From Pipra filicauda (lineage: Eukaryota > Chordata > Aves > Passeriformes > Pipridae): 64,000 nt of DNA. Made by a program: the position numbers and the translations under genes. The DNA lies in assembly GCF_003945595.2 (NCBI RefSeq), contig NW_024104420.1, positions 1,672,201 to 1,736,200 on the forward strand, read 5' to 3'. Within the stretch, counting starts at the first letter, position 1; each line of letters starts with the position of its first letter. The notes beneath the pieces were generated by a model. It was not told the origin of the DNA. It made no database searches and saw nothing but the letters and a program-made list of their open reading frames with translations. Of this stretch, positions 11,458 through 26,100 are shown one piece after another.

Positions 11458-14400
11458 AATATTCAACAGTTAAGTGCTATGTAAAAGGAAATGTAAATGA
11501 GAGAAGGTAGAGAAGAATATAAGGGAAAGAGTGCTGTGTTCACGGTTTGCCAAAGTTTATGCACTCATACCATTCCTCTCTTGTAAATATTTCTGCTGTG
11601 CACTTACTCAAGTGACTGGTACCTACGTCTGAGGTAGTCACACCAAGGTAGAATGAGGGGAAAATGATCTGATGCACTGGTTTGTCCTGTCAGCTGAGCT
11701 GTCAACTCTGCTACTACTTTTCATGCAAGATGGAATGATATCTAGTGAAATGCTTTAGTTTTACATTTCGTTGCAAAGGAATTTATACTTAATTGCTGGT
11801 AACAGCAGGTCTGGTAATATCTCTTAGTTCTGTCAGAGAAACCCATCCCTTTATGCTTCGGGGCCTTGACAGACGAATTGAATTTAACTTGCATTTAAAA
11901 CATTTGGTGATCTAGTACCAAATGGTCAGAAGAGAGAGCTCTAGCTGCCTGCCAGTGGTTACCCTAATACTGCAGTTTGTGAATTGTAGAAAGTGAAAAG
12001 TTGGCAAGTGCTCAGCAGTGTTACTCAAGCCATTTTTAGATAAAAGGAGGTTAATCTTTAAAACCTACACATTAACCTGAGTCATGTTATATTTTTTAAA
12101 TATCCTTAGAATAGAGGTATAAGTTTGTGAACTTCTTTGACTGTCTTTTTTTGACAACCATGAAGTTTTACAGAAAGGTGCTTATTTTACTTGAAGTGGA
12201 AGAAGATGAAGTAGCAACATGACAGTGCATCTTAAAGGAGGGGAAAAAAAAGAGAAAAAATAACAATCCCAAGCCAAAGCAATCACACCACCAACCATAC
12301 CTCCAAATTAATACTGGAAACACAATGGTTGCATTTCTGTATTTGTTATGGAAAAGGTGTCTTACTCAGTTGTGTGACAATTTTCATGATGACAGTTCAA
12401 CTCTGCAGGTTTGGATCATGTTTGGGACCCATATAATTAATGTAAGGTTGGTGGTGAGTCAGAATAGGCAAGGTATGGTGTTATGCTTTAGATTATGCAA
12501 GTAACGTAGAGGTTCATAATGTTGCCTTGGGAGCAGTGCTCCTTTCCAGCTGGTTTTAAAACATTCATCATTTGAAGAGGGGGAGAAGCCCTCAGCACTC
12601 ACGTTATTTATATTTGTGTGTTCATCCTAATAATTCTTGTCACTACTGTTACTGTCTTCTTGTAAAGTCAAAGCTTAAGGAGGCATGAAATTCACATGTA
12701 GCTTCTAGCTGGAGCTCTGGTCTAATTAAGAAATCCTAGACATAGGATTGATTTGAGCTTTGGTGTACTGACTGCCTTGATCACATCCCCCTACAACATT
12801 CCATGGAAATATTTTTAGCAGAGTGCTAGCCTAGGAACTTTCAAACTCTAGCTGATTAATCCAGCTGATCAATTAAATAGAGTTAGAAATCACCTTCAGG
12901 TAGTCCTGTGTTTTGGAAGACTTGTATAATTTTTATTTCCATGTGGTTAGATATGAAATGTAATATGTAATATCACATCTTTAGGCTAGTGTATCACAGT
13001 TTTTCTTATCTGGATGTTTACAGCTACTGCTGTTGATGTAGGGTTTAGAAATGTGTCTAGCCAGCTCATGATTCTGGTTTGGACTCGAGTGCTTTCTGAA
13101 CTACTACATAGAGTCTGACTCCATGCAGTGAGACACTGATTTTGAAGCAGTAAATCCATTAAATTTTGGTCTTTGGCAATGAGCAAGTAATTCTAGGCTG
13201 GCCTTACTTCCTCCCAACTATCTTAGATATTTGGAATTGCTTTGTAAAACCTTGAGATGAAAATGATCTTTTCTAGCAGTTTGAGTACTCACTGTGGTTT
13301 CCACTTGGAGAAATTATACTAGAAATGGCAACTGTTCTCCATGCAGGAGGAAATACAGTGCTGTATTGAATAAAGAAATTCATATTTCAGTGGTTCAGTT
13401 GAGAAAGTACAAAGAAAGCAGCATGGGCACACTGTGGAGGAAGGGTTTGACAGTAACTCACGAGGAGTATGTGTGGTACTCTTCCTGTGAGGAAAGTGGC
13501 AATATGCCCAAGTGGGCAGTGGGCTTTTTTCCATTCATCTTCAGCAACCCACTTTGGGAATTTGACAGGGTGAGTGTCCAGAGGCCTGAGAAGCTTCTGG
13601 CTTTATGGATACCTCCAGCTAGTGGTGGCACTTCTGCCTGCTTTGGGCAGCAGGGTGCAATAGTTTAATCCAGAAGAATTTTCCTCAAGTTTCATGAACT
13701 GTGCATTTTGTTAGATGTATGGGGGTATAATTGTATCCACTTGATTCACACCTGTTTGCTGCATATAGGTGAAGATGGCAAAAGCAAGATTAACACCACA
13801 TTGATATGGCACAAACTAACTGAAAAACTATGTTCCTTAGCGCTATCTGGCATTTGATCTGTATATCAAATAAAGGGATAGCTTATTTATTGTACTCTAG
13901 TTTATTGTAGTCCATCTCTATCTCCTCCTGTACATTCTTGTTTTGCTGTTTTGCCCTGGAACTAGCTAATATTCCTGTGACCATAAGGGAAAACAGTTCA
14001 GGAAACTGATCTGGCTGAAAATTCACTTTGTTTGTTTTGCTTATACATTCTTTTTTGTGGTATATATTTGTATAAAACTGTCCCAGAACTGGACCCTGAT
14101 ACTCCACACAGGTGTGTTATGTTGTTCTTGTTACCTTTATCATCCTACTCATATGTGTTTTTATAATGCAAATATATGAAACTATAAGTCTATAATTGCC
14201 CATTTCCACATCTTTTCACATATGTAAAATATATACCATAATATAGGGGTTCTTTTTGTAAAAAAAAAGAAAAAAGGAAACTTGGCAATTGCTAACTTTT
14301 CCTAAGAATCTAAAAATCATTAGATCTTTCAAGCTGACATTCCAGATAATAGAGAGAAATATTTGTAATGAAGTTCCAGAAACATTTTTTCACTTAGATT

Positions 14401-17400
14401 ATTCACTCAAAAGATTATGTACTATTGTTAGTTCTGGCTAATATGTGATCCAGCTGCAGGTGTTTTGAATTTTAAAACTCGCTGTTGCCAAATAGCACCA
14501 AAAATTAACATTGAGAATACTCTGTTGCCATGGTAATTTCTTGGTTAGAAGACTGCCAATAAACTATAAAATGAAACCAATGCTTTTGATGTGCCCTAAA
14601 ACGAGGAAAGGAGAGAAGATCAGTGAGAACTCAAACATTACTTAGTTCAATGTTTTTCTTGTATTGAAGAGAGCTTGAATACTCAACTTAAATACATTTC
14701 ACTTTCTTTTTGTTGGGTTTGTTTTTTTTAAGCTGGATTTCTTGCTTTGACATTTGTTGATGTATAATTTAAGCAATTTGCGAAGTTTTTTTAAAAAGCC
14801 ATTGTACAAAACACAACTGATTTTAGTGTGTTTTTAATGACTTTCCCTTTCTACTTTAGCAGCATTGCTTAAACTTGAGGGAGTTAAAAAGTAAATCTCT
14901 TATTGCAGTAAAATCAAAAAACTATTATATACTTTTGGGCAAATACAAATATTTTTTCCTTTTGCTTTGAGTAATTTTGATCTTAATAGTATGAGGCTGT
15001 CATTTCAACCTGCAAGGGTGTTCTTGGCCGGAAGGGAATCCACGAGGACTGAGGTATATCTTGTACCTACACTTTCATTTTTTTCCTATTGTTCATTCAC
15101 TAGACCCAGTTTGTGCGGGTATATGGTAATTTGTCAATAGCATTATGATCAGCTATATTTAAAATAGACCCTTTCTTGAGACAGAATTTACAGGGTAGGT
15201 TCATGATGTTGTCTCCTTTTTATCCCACTCTCAGGTGTGACGCTTATGACAGTTAAGTCCTGTTAGCTTGGAGAGCTCAGGAAGAAACTGAAGTGGAAAA
15301 GCAAGCTCAGAACTACCCTCTTTTTTTTCCAGGCATCAAGTGATAGAAAAGACATAAGAGACCCCATATTGCAAAGTAGATTTGGATATGTCTGTGTAAA
15401 ATTACAGAACATTGCTTTAGAAATGATATCTTCAAATTGTAAATGAAATATTTTTGCAATTGTGTCTGGGCCTTGAAGACAATCTTCATATAGGAGAGAC
15501 TTTACCATGCTGGGGGAAAGTCTGGAGGCCTCTGTTTGACCTCTGGATGTATGTTTGTACAACATTATGGATATTTCACAATGTTATAAACTCTCACAAT
15601 TCGTTTTTTTAGGTGAGGTTAGATGCAGTGTATTTACTTGAGGAGAACAAAATGATTTGTCTTTTCTGGTTGCTTGTACTAGAACTAGGACTAGACTGTG
15701 TACTGGCTTAAAGCAGAAGTAGATGAAGAAATTCTGGTCTGTCTAGTGCTGGTTGTTTAAGGATTTAATAATTTAAGTGCATTATTGGGTCACGACCAAA
15801 ATATTCAGTACCTCGTGGGCTGAAGCCCAAGAAGAACAGTTGTATGTGCTTCAGGCTGCTTAGAGGAAAAAGACATGTCCATCAGTTTATTGGCTTTCAT
15901 GCATTTTGGATAGCTGAGGCTGACTGCCTAAGTTAACTTCTAGTAACTTTGAGTTAAGAAGTATTTAAGACATTCTGAGTCCTTCAGGTATTTTCATGTA
16001 CAGTATTAGTTTTTATATATGGTAACATGAAAATCCACTTTTCCTTCACAGTTGCTCTAGTATTTCAGTGCTTTTTGAAACGAATATACTCAAATGAATC
16101 ATAGGCAGAAACATGTTAGTGCTTCTCTTAATCCATCAGATTTTTTTTAAAGAATGGTATTGGTCTTTTTTTTTTTGTCAAGTACAGTTGATACTGTAGT
16201 TCAGAGTAGTCACGTACCTTTCTTGATACATCTACAAATCTTTAGTCACACTTTATTTTTTTCTGACTGGCTGAACACTAGGTTAGTTTGGAGGCATGTT
16301 GCCTGTACAGACCTCAAAACAAGTTTCAGAAGTGGCCAAGTATAACATTTTATTCTAATGTAATGTTCCTTTGAGAACTTTGCTGCTGTTGTTTAAAAAA
16401 TGTGAAGGCAAATACCTTTGACTAGTCATGTGAATTTGAATGTGATCTTGCACCTGCACTGTCGTTTTGTCCACATTCCTTGGTCCTCCTAATATGAGGA
16501 CCATTCTGTAGTGCTTTAGGGTTTCAGAACCAAACCCAGATTTTTTGGTGTTGTTTTATCAAAAAATGCCTTAGGTTTCTCTTAAAGAAACTTGAAGATT
16601 TTGATACAAGTTTTGTTGGAACAGCTAAATTATGTGGGAGGCTCTTAAAATAACTTTGTGTTCTATTACACGTGTCTTGTCTTTTATGTTCAATAATCAT
16701 GTCCCATCAGTTTAAAAGGGATAATGTCTGTGATGTCAGAAGCCCTTTCCAGACAGTCTAATACTGATTCAGGCACTGATTCAACCCTTCCAAGACTTTT
16801 ATTAGTTGAAATTAATTTGTAACTATGAGTGAAATACCAGTGTTCAAACTGAAGTATTTTCCTGGGGGAAAAAAAGAAACCCAACCACAAAACAAAACAA
16901 ACAGAAAAACCTAGAAGGAAACTTAGAGATCAAAGGTACAATTAAGTAATCCTGTGTCAGTTTCTCTCTCTGTTCCCAAATCTTCATTCCCGAAGCCTAG
17001 CCATTATTCCCTCTGCTTGGGCATGAGAAGGGCTTGAACATGCTGAGGATTCAGAAGGCCTGATTAGACTACCACACAAGACTTCAAATCCCTGGGAACA
17101 CTTATTAACCCTTCAGGGTTAACCTGGAATAGGAAGGCAAAGTGGCTGAAGCTATTAGTTTTTTTCATTTCTCAGCTGTAAATTCTGGGTTAAGTACAGT
17201 TCTCGTGATGCCTTTAAACACACACTTGTTATATGGATTGTTTGCTAGAAGTCACCCCCTTGGTTTGATATGTACCTTCTTGTTCCTTTGTACCATGTCA
17301 TTTGTACCCATCCATTCAGATCAGGGCTGATTTTATTGCCAGATGTTTCCAGGAGTAGCCATGTGCCGAGTATTACTTGAATGTAGGTTGTGCTGAAATC

Positions 17401-20065
17401 AGTGGTTCCTGTTATAATCCCCCTCAGTAATGTGCACCTTATTATGAATAAATATTTGTTATTATTTTTCAAAAATCATGACTGTACTTGGTGGGGGGTT
17501 GTGTAGGTTTTGTTGTTGTTTTTTTTTTTCACTCAAGACCAAGTTGCCTCTCTCACTTTGTAACACAGAGACTAGGAGCCACCCTGGTGGTCTGAGCCCC
17601 ATTGTTCCAGGCACACTGCAAATCTGAAGCTAAACTTTTTTGATTTCTTTCCCAAAGGGCTGACTGCTTTCTTGAGAACTTTATAAGTACTTCCAAGAAC
17701 ACAGTTGATGCATACTGTCCCGTGTGAAAGAAGTGACTGGGATTACATAAATTGATATGCCTAGTCTGCCAAGGAGCGAATACCTTCCCTCATTCCTGCT
17801 GTCATGTCTATACAGCCTTCATTGGCTGGCAGCAGGGAAGGCTGGAGTTTGGCTCTTGCAGGCCCTGGAAACATGCTGTGTCTGTATTAATATTTCTAAA
17901 AAAAAATACATGACAAAATATTTTTGAGAGAAAGTTAAATATACTTCATGTTTGTATACACAGTAACTAATATGGAAGGTATGAGTTATTTAAATTCAAA
18001 TATATTTGTAGCTTGTGGATGTTTTTAATGGTAATAAAATAACCAAACCCAACCTCCCCACGCTTTCGAAGAAGGCATACACAATTTGCATCTGAAGTTC
18101 CAAACTTGTTGAATGTATGTACTATCAAAGAAGTATTCAACCAGAAGATGCATTATTTTCTTTCTTCCATTTAGAAGAAGATGTAACATAGGGAACTGGG
18201 GTAATTTCAATCTTACAGAAAGAAATGTCTGCATGCCTAGATGGCAAATGGTAGGATTTGTTCCTTAGCACGTTAAGACTTGAGCAGTGCTGCAGTGACT
18301 TGGCACAGGGTTCTTTCTGGCATATGGTTTCTGCTGTTAACTGAAGTAGAAATGCTTTTGTAAGTAGGCCTGTGTGCACAGTTATTTTCATTAGTGTGAC
18401 TAAGGTAAGTACTGACCTCAGCTGTAACAATTTTGGAACACGAGACCAATTTTAGGTCAGTTGTTCTTGTCCCAAAAACCTTCACCTTTACAATTCTCTT
18501 GGTGCAAGTGACAGTAACGCTGCTCTCCCTATGATTCCCCTCCCGGTTTGCCTTCCATGCTTTTCAGCTCCACGTTTCTTCCCTTTCCTGGCAGAGGTGA
18601 GGCTGCCAATCAGCATAAGCCCCTCACCAGGAATTGTTTTGCTCTGACTGATTCAACCTTCAGTCAAGCCACTCCTGAGTACAGCTGAGGGCTTAAAAAC
18701 TTGCTTATGTCAGTTACCTGAGCTACAAACATAATCAGGTGGGCAAAATACGTTTACCTTTTTTTTTTTTTAGTAAGTTATATAATCTCATCTGTATGGT
18801 CTCTGCACAGGGTGTATATACTAGCCAGGCTTCCCATGACAGGTGTGAAATACTACTCTGTGAGCTTTGAAGATTTATCTTTTCTTTTTTTTGCTCAAGT
18901 TTGATGTAGGTGTGTAGTACTAATATTCCTGGTGGAACTGACTTGATGGTGCAGTCACCATCAATTTGTTGTTTTGATGTTATCCCTGAGAAATTAGAAG
19001 ATAAAGTAGAAATCTGATGTAAAGAACTTCCTTGAGAAAGAGTTGCCAACTTAATTTTGAAACTTAGCCCACTGGATAAATTTAAGATAAATTTGACTTT
19101 TGTCAGGAAGACTGATTTTTTTTTTTCTTAGTTTGTTTTAATATTTCATGTTTTCTAAGTTTAACTGTTAAATACAAAATCTTAGTAGATGTAGTAAAAT
19201 ATATATGAATAAATAAGGGAGAAGATTTAGTTATTAAAAAGAAAGTCATTATTGACTCCCTATATCTCCAAAACATTCATCATGGACAAGACACCTGGGC
19301 TTAAGGTTTCCCATGATGGAAGTTAATTGCAAAAGATTCCAAAGATTTCTTTATCTTATCTGTCTAATACTAATTAGAATTCTGTTTCTTTATTATTGGG
19401 GCAAGAAGTTAAACCAAAATACCATGGTCAAGTTTTCTTTAGAACTTGAAAATACATTTTGGGAACAGAGTGATGGGTAGGATGGCAAGTTGAGATAGAC
19501 TGTAGTGAGTTGGAAATCACTTGGATTTTCATTTTCAGCAAAAATGAATTTGAATGTAGAAAAAGAATTTCATATCTCAAATTCTGTTCTGTACCAATAA
19601 TATTTACTTTGAGAGTTTTTCCTTTAATATTTCAATATGTTTCATAATGAAAATGCCTTTACATATTATGTACCAATGGAAAAGTACTAGTGCTCTTTCA
19701 CCAGGACAAAAATAAGCAAAGTGAAGGCAAAAGGTGAGTCTTTTCAAATCTCTAGCTGAGTCTAGCTCTAAGAATAATATTAAAGTATGGCTAGTTAGGA
19801 ATGTCTTGTCTTCTGTTTAGACCTCAGACACATTTTTAGACTGTTGGTTGTTCTTCCTCAGATGTTTATGGAAGCAGTTCGATTTTAAGTGAAATCTGCA
19901 TTCATTTGAACTGGGATTTGGTTAGTGAGGGAATGCACTTTATTTTCAAAAGTACTTCATTTTGTTGAACTAATTTCTAAAATTTAAGTTAATATAATGA
20001 ATGTATTGTATATGGTAATTAATCAAGGAAAACAAACTTCATAATGTCTTCCATATTTCTGACAG
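11458..20065. other. Non-coding stretch upstream of SRFBP1 exon 2
   Basis: AT-rich, without a recognised gene or transposon. Frames of up to 124 codons (for example 13294-13668 on +) show no recognisable motif. Confidence 0.5.
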
Positions 20066-20154
20066 GTTGTGAAGATGAGAAAAGATGTGAAGAAGGCCAG
20101 AGTCCTGACTATTCGCAGACTAACCAGACACATCGGGAAATTAAAGTTGAAAAA
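20066..20154 (+). CDS. SRFBP1: SRFBP1 exon 2 (first recognised coding exon)
   Basis: Opens after an acceptor CAG at 20063-20065 with GTT GTG AAG ATG and encodes a very basic helix (VVKMRKDVKKARVLTIRRL, then a run ending KLKLKK). The donor is GTCAGT at 20155, leaving two bases (AA) of a split Lys codon. The first residues correspond to the position just after the short mammalian exon 1, so the Met at codon 4 is probably internal, not the start. Confidence 0.92.
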
Positions 20155-23100
20155 GTCAGTTTTAAATACAGCGTTCTTGTGAATCGGTGTTTGTAAATCA
20201 GGCAGTGTCTTAATTGTTTTCCCAAAAATGGAGAAGTGGAAGAAAAATGTACTACACTTAAAAGTTTAGGTATTAAAATATATAGATTGTGTTTGACTTA
20301 CCTTTACATCATTTTAGATAGCCTAGAAATACTAACTAAAGGCAGTTTCGTATAGAAGAATTGGGAGGAGTTTATTAACAGGATTTAGTGCATTGGAAGC
20401 TAATCTGAATCACTTACAGAACCTTTTACAGCACTTTTAAAAGTGTCAGACCTGATCTTTTGATTTATTCTGCTGTTGAACTCAGATTGTGCAATGCTTT
20501 CTCACTGCAGTTGTCTTCAAGGTTCTGTAGCAAAAACATTTTCCGTTGGCGTAGATACACGGCTCATACTTGATTTTTAATAGTATTAATTAATACTTAC
20601 ATAAACAGTTAAACAATGTTTTTTAGATTGTTTTTAAAGACTACTGGCCCCAAATAGTTTACAATGTGTCTTATTTGAGGTAGTATGAGATATGTCTGTT
20701 ACTGTGTTCAAAGTGTAAATTGGGCATACTCTTCTCACAGTTTCAACAAGTTATGCAGAATAAGAAACAAGCCCAACGAACTTTTATATTTGAATATTAC
20801 AGATCCTAAAATGTATATATGTATTAATATGTAATAAATATAAAGTGTATATATATATATTTGAGATATTGGTGTCTCCTATTGTTGATATGAATTGTGG
20901 TTTACCATTTCTAATACAGTAACATTTGTCTTTCATATTGTTCTGGTAAATCCTCAGTATTTTCTTCTCTGTTCAGAACAGCAAAAGCATTAGGTTATGT
21001 TCAGCTCTCTGCTAAAATGTTCATTTGACAACAAGGGAATGTGTTTATGCTCTGTCTTGTAATTTTTTAATTTGCTACTTCATATTAGCCCATAGGGAAT
21101 TAAAGTGAACAAAGCCCAGATTTTCTTAATAAAGACAGTCTTCATTTGCAGGGGCTCAGAAGACTTGAAATTAAAGAACCAAAAAAGAGTTGACAGATTA
21201 ATAGAAGAGATCCATGCAATGAAGGTAATGCCATGTTTAGATATTTCAATATTAGAGGCAATAATTCTAGTAACTAAAAGCCTTATCTGTTTTCTTCAAC
21301 TGCATTAATGAAACCGAAAGTATTTCTGGAGTCAGCTTGGACATTACTGTCACACAACTAGAAAATTATGAATACTTGCATCTATCAAAGTGACAGTTTG
21401 AGTCTTAAACTTTCCAGGCTAAACATGAATTTATTTACTGATCTGTGGTGCTTGAAGTTTTTTACTGCAACCGTTGAATGACAGAAATTAAAGTTCTTGT
21501 GCTGCTGGGGAGTATGGGAGGCATTTTGTGTGTCTGACAGTACAGTACCCTCATTGTCTGTTCTCCTAGCTCTAAGTATAATGCTACTTTTATTTTACTT
21601 TCAGTGTCAAAGTTCTGTAGTAGTTTGAAATTTTAGCTGCAAGAGACTGGTGATGCTTGAGTCAGACCTTTTTTTATTTTCAGCCTTCGTGTCAATTGAT
21701 ACAGTTTTTGTATCTGTTATGGTATGACATATCAGAAAATGCTTCAGCAATTTTATAACTTTGTAATGGTTTGTACTGGTCTCTCAATTTCAACTGATAG
21801 TACACCAAACTGTGTGCTGAAAGAGGAGGTATGATTCCAGCCATAAGACTGGAACACAGGAGTTGTGCACAGGCTAGTTTTAAGACTGTTTTTTTCAGAC
21901 AATATGGCTGGTTTGATTGTTTCCTTGACAACTGTAGTGATTAAATAACACTTATCATTGTGTGCTTTTTTGGATATTTTTTGGGGGTTTGTCTCTTCTT
22001 TTCTTTCCTCATCCTTGCACAGATCTTAGTCTTCCAAAAAAGGTAACTGGAGAGGCTTCATTGACCAATTTAGATGTGCTTTGTGCCAGATTCATTAGAT
22101 GGAATCATGGATTTTTAACATAGTACTTCCAAAATAAGATTCCTCACAAACTAGTATGGGGGAAAATGGGCAGCACTATATTAAAGGGTAAATCACTGCT
22201 CAGGTATGATGGCAGTAATATTGAGGCATCCGGCTTTGCTGACTTGCCATCAGCCTTAAACTTGGCCTTATGTTTGCTCCTTTCTCTCTTGTCTTTTTTT
22301 TTTTTAATGGCAAATTTATGTGTCTCGATTTCTAAGAGAATTTATCAAGCAATCAGGTGTGCTGCAGCACTGATTTCATGAGCCCATGTTTTATGGGGCT
22401 TCTGTGAGTGCTCTTGAGAGGGTTTCACTGCAAGATTCGTTCTGCACACATTACCAAGAGTCTTTGTTTTGTCCTTTATTGTGCTTTTCCTTCCAGGATT
22501 GGCTCATGCAGAGAACTTTAAGCCTACCTACACTCAAGAATGTATTGGCCAAGTACATTCATGCTGTTTCTTCAGTTGGCGTGGTTAATGCAGGACTTTT
22601 AAGTGGTAACTTTAAGAGTGGTTTTTAAGGGAGAATAGATTTGTAATCTGGAGAGCTGAAGGCAAATCTGCTTTGAAATAGTTTATAGAAAAGGAGGAGT
22701 CTTCGAAGTAAGCAGCTGAGAAGGAGTGAAAACTCTCCCACTTTTTGAGCAGAGAGGGCACTTGATTATGTGAACTTATAAGTTCTGCATGCTGTCTTTA
22801 ATACTAATAACGATGCACCATTATATTAATAATATAGCAAAAAGGGTGGGTTACTTGGAGTTTTTTAAACGTGAACAAATTGACACGTACTAGCTCTACA
22901 GTATATTTGTTTCTTAGATGGAAGAAAAATTCTTCTTTCTTATGAATCACAACCTAAAAGGCACAAGTTGTTTACATATTTTTTCACCACTGTTGATTTC
23001 TAGACTAAGAGAGCCTTTTAGTGTTGGCATAGAAATATTGCTCATTCAGCATGGAAAAGTAAAAAGACAGCTTTCAAACAAACCAGTAGCGTTATTTGAG

Positions 23101-26100
23101 ATCAGGGAAAATTTTATATTGGTGTAACCTCACTCCCAGCAGCCTCTTGACCTAAGTTATTGATCAAAAGGTTCATAAAAAGCTCTTTGCTTAACCCAAA
23201 TAGGTATTTTAGAATTTTTAGGAAAGAATGGACAGAATAGAAACGGTAAATGGTCGATGAAGTTGCAACTTAGTCTGGATAATACAAGCCTACTCTTTTC
23301 TAGCACTTTCACTGTGTGGATCTCAAACACGTCAGAGGAGATTCAAATCCTTTAAAAACTGATGGTCTGTCTGTGTGCAGGATATAGCAATTGTTCATTT
23401 TCCATGTTACGCCAAGAAGTCCATGAACTTCTCCTCACATGTTCTATGTAAGAAAAAATATCTGTCTTCTCTCATACTGAATGATTAGTCTTGAGGAGCT
23501 GCAAACTGCAAAAAGCAGTTCGGTTGAAAAGACAAAAAACCAACAAAATATCTACGCCAGCCAAAGTGGTTTGAAGCCAGAAAGTGGATATTACCCCAGA
23601 GTCTGACAGCATGTGTATTTTCAGGATAAAACATTTATTGAAATGGTTCCTTACAACTTCTGGAAATTCTTTATTGGTTGGAGGCATAAAGGCTTGCTGT
23701 AGGTTGAAGAAAAGGCATATTTGAAAAAAAAGGAAAATAGCACAGGTTTTTTTCTGAATTTTTCTCAATTGCAAAAGGCACCTACTTCTAAACATGTATT
23801 TTTCTCCCATCAGCCAAGAACAGACCCAGATCTCCCTTCCCATTATCACATAACTAGGAAAAAAAAAGTCCTCTTGGGACTGTTGGCATCAAAAAAATCT
23901 TTGTGAAGGTCTTTATGTATTCTGATGACCTCAGAAGGCATGAGAGGAGGATTCCATTTTACAGGGAATTTGTTTTGAGCTTAGGGAAGAAAGACTGAAA
24001 TTCTGGGGCCTTGACTGTTGTCCGTTTTGTTGAAGTTCTTAATGCAACGGCTTAAGTTTCTTTTACTCAGGAAAAAAAATCTAATGGGCTGAAATCCTAA
24101 TCAGGGAGAATTCTTTGCTTTCTTAAGAATTACGTTTCTACATTCAGCTGCCTGTAAATCCACAAACTTTTTGTACTGGTTCATTTACGTGGGGAATCTG
24201 TTTCTTGGTTAACAGAGTGTTTCAGTATGACTGCTGCCATTTTGTGAACAGCTGTTATCTTTCATACTGGCTATAGCAAAAAGAAGATCAAAACTGAAAA
24301 AATGAGTTGCCTGATGGCACAGTGCTTAGAGGCTGCCTGCAGCTTAGCAGGGCATATGAGAGAGCTACTGTCCTGAATGAGACAGAAACATGAACTTTCA
24401 TTTACAAGATCTTAAGTTCTCTTTCTGCTCTGGATCTTTAGCAACTACAGTCTGATATAATAGGAAAGACAAAATGCTTGCTGTTTGATAACTCTTGTCA
24501 TATCACTAGCTCTTGGGGATGCTTTTTTCTGTCCTCAAGTAGATTCTAAACAGGCAGTGCTTACATAATTTCACTGTAAATACACTGTTTCCTGGGAGTG
24601 GGACAGTATTAGATGCTTCCTTTTTAGATTAAATACTCTTCTGTATTTACTTTTTTTTTAATATGCTATACGCAGTCACACATGCGCAGTTCTGCATATA
24701 CTGAAAACTGTAGTAAGAAAATTTTTGTTATTTGAATTTACAAATAGTATATATTGTTGTATTATTGTTAGAATGACATTAAATTTTTTATTCTTTATAT
24801 TTTCATTGTTAGAACTGGATAATAAAAATAACTTAATTGGCAAATACAATTAAAAATGTCTCAAGCACAACAATCAGAAGTAAACATTGTGAGAAATGAG
24901 AGCAGTTAAAAATTCCAGCTACGTGGATGGAGGAACTGGGTTAATTGTTTGCAGGAGTTCTCAAAGCTATTGGAATAATACACTGTTTTTTGAGTTTGGC
25001 TTTCATTTTGCCAAAACCGTATAAAATATTCATTTAACAATTCATGAAAGATGGGAAAAAAGAACAGTATGATCCTTTCTAGTTCTACTACGATACTGCT
25101 TTTTTGAAATGTGAAATTGTCTATACTTACAGGAATTTCTTTACTTGTTTGTCTGGCTAGTCAAAATGGGTTAATTATCCATGGCAGAGTACTTCTTACC
25201 ATATTTAGGAAGCTATTATATTTTTGAAAGCTTCTTTACACAAAAATAGTGGATTGTGTAATGATTTCTTAGCAATATGTAGCTTGTCTTGAATTGTTTG
25301 TATTTTTTAATCCGAAAGTAGGTCTTAATATAACTTTATCATTGCTTTATAATGTAATTAGGAGTAGTTTTTGCCTTTATCTTACAATGAAACCTTGGCA
25401 CTATGGCAGGTGTTGCTATAGCAATATTGTATTTGGAGGATGCCCATTAAGGAAATATAGACAAAAGGCAATTTGCTTGCAGGAAAAAATATCTTCCAGT
25501 TTTCAGGAATGAGCAGCAGTTGTTTGCAACCATTGTTAAATGTCTTGGAAAGATACGTTCTCTCTCCTGAAGATTGTCACTGCAGGAACAGATAAGTTAA
25601 TACAATGCAGTTTTTTTGATACACTTAAGGCACAATATTTATCACAGAATAATGAGTTTAGTATGAGATACGGGAAAAAATAATGCTTTAAGTTATTTTC
25701 TCTCAACTTTATATTTTAGCAAGGTATAAACAGAAGTATAGTTGAGTGTGAACTCCATTATTAATGTTTTGGAAGCCAAATTGTTTTATAAAGGTAGAGC
25801 TTCAGTCTGAAGGATGTTTTCACGGTCTTTGGCCTTGGGACAGCAGTCATCCAATTTCATGAAAAGAATAGTGATAAGGGTGAGAAGGGCCTTTTACTCA
25901 GGACTGGGTTACTGATCATTTTTACAGTACGTCACCTTAAGGAATTTGATAGGTCTTTCTTTTAGAGTAGTCTTTTTTCATGGAATTTTTGTATCCTGAA
26001 ATTCCAGACTTTTTTGAAAAGCATAATTTTCTTCTACTGGTAGTGTTTTCTTTTTTGGTTAATGCTTTCATCTTCTGTAGCCTGGGTTTCAGCTAACATC

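Larger units (their letters stand above)
1..20065 (+). other. Intron 1 of SRFBP1 or its 5' flank
   Basis: No segment resembling the short SRFBP1 first exon (Met plus about 11 residues, ending in a donor GT) and no CpG-rich promoter was recognised here. The exon is more likely upstream of the window or missing from the assembly. The stretch is AT-rich with scattered homopolymer runs and contains the transposon copies listed separately. Confidence 0.6.

Noticed and set aside
13294..13668. 124-codon frame on the + strand
   Set aside because: No homologue recognised, non-ATG start, no exon-like flanks.
23472..23849. 125-codon frame on the - strand
   Set aside because: Low-complexity Phe/Leu-rich translation of an AT-rich intron; no motif.
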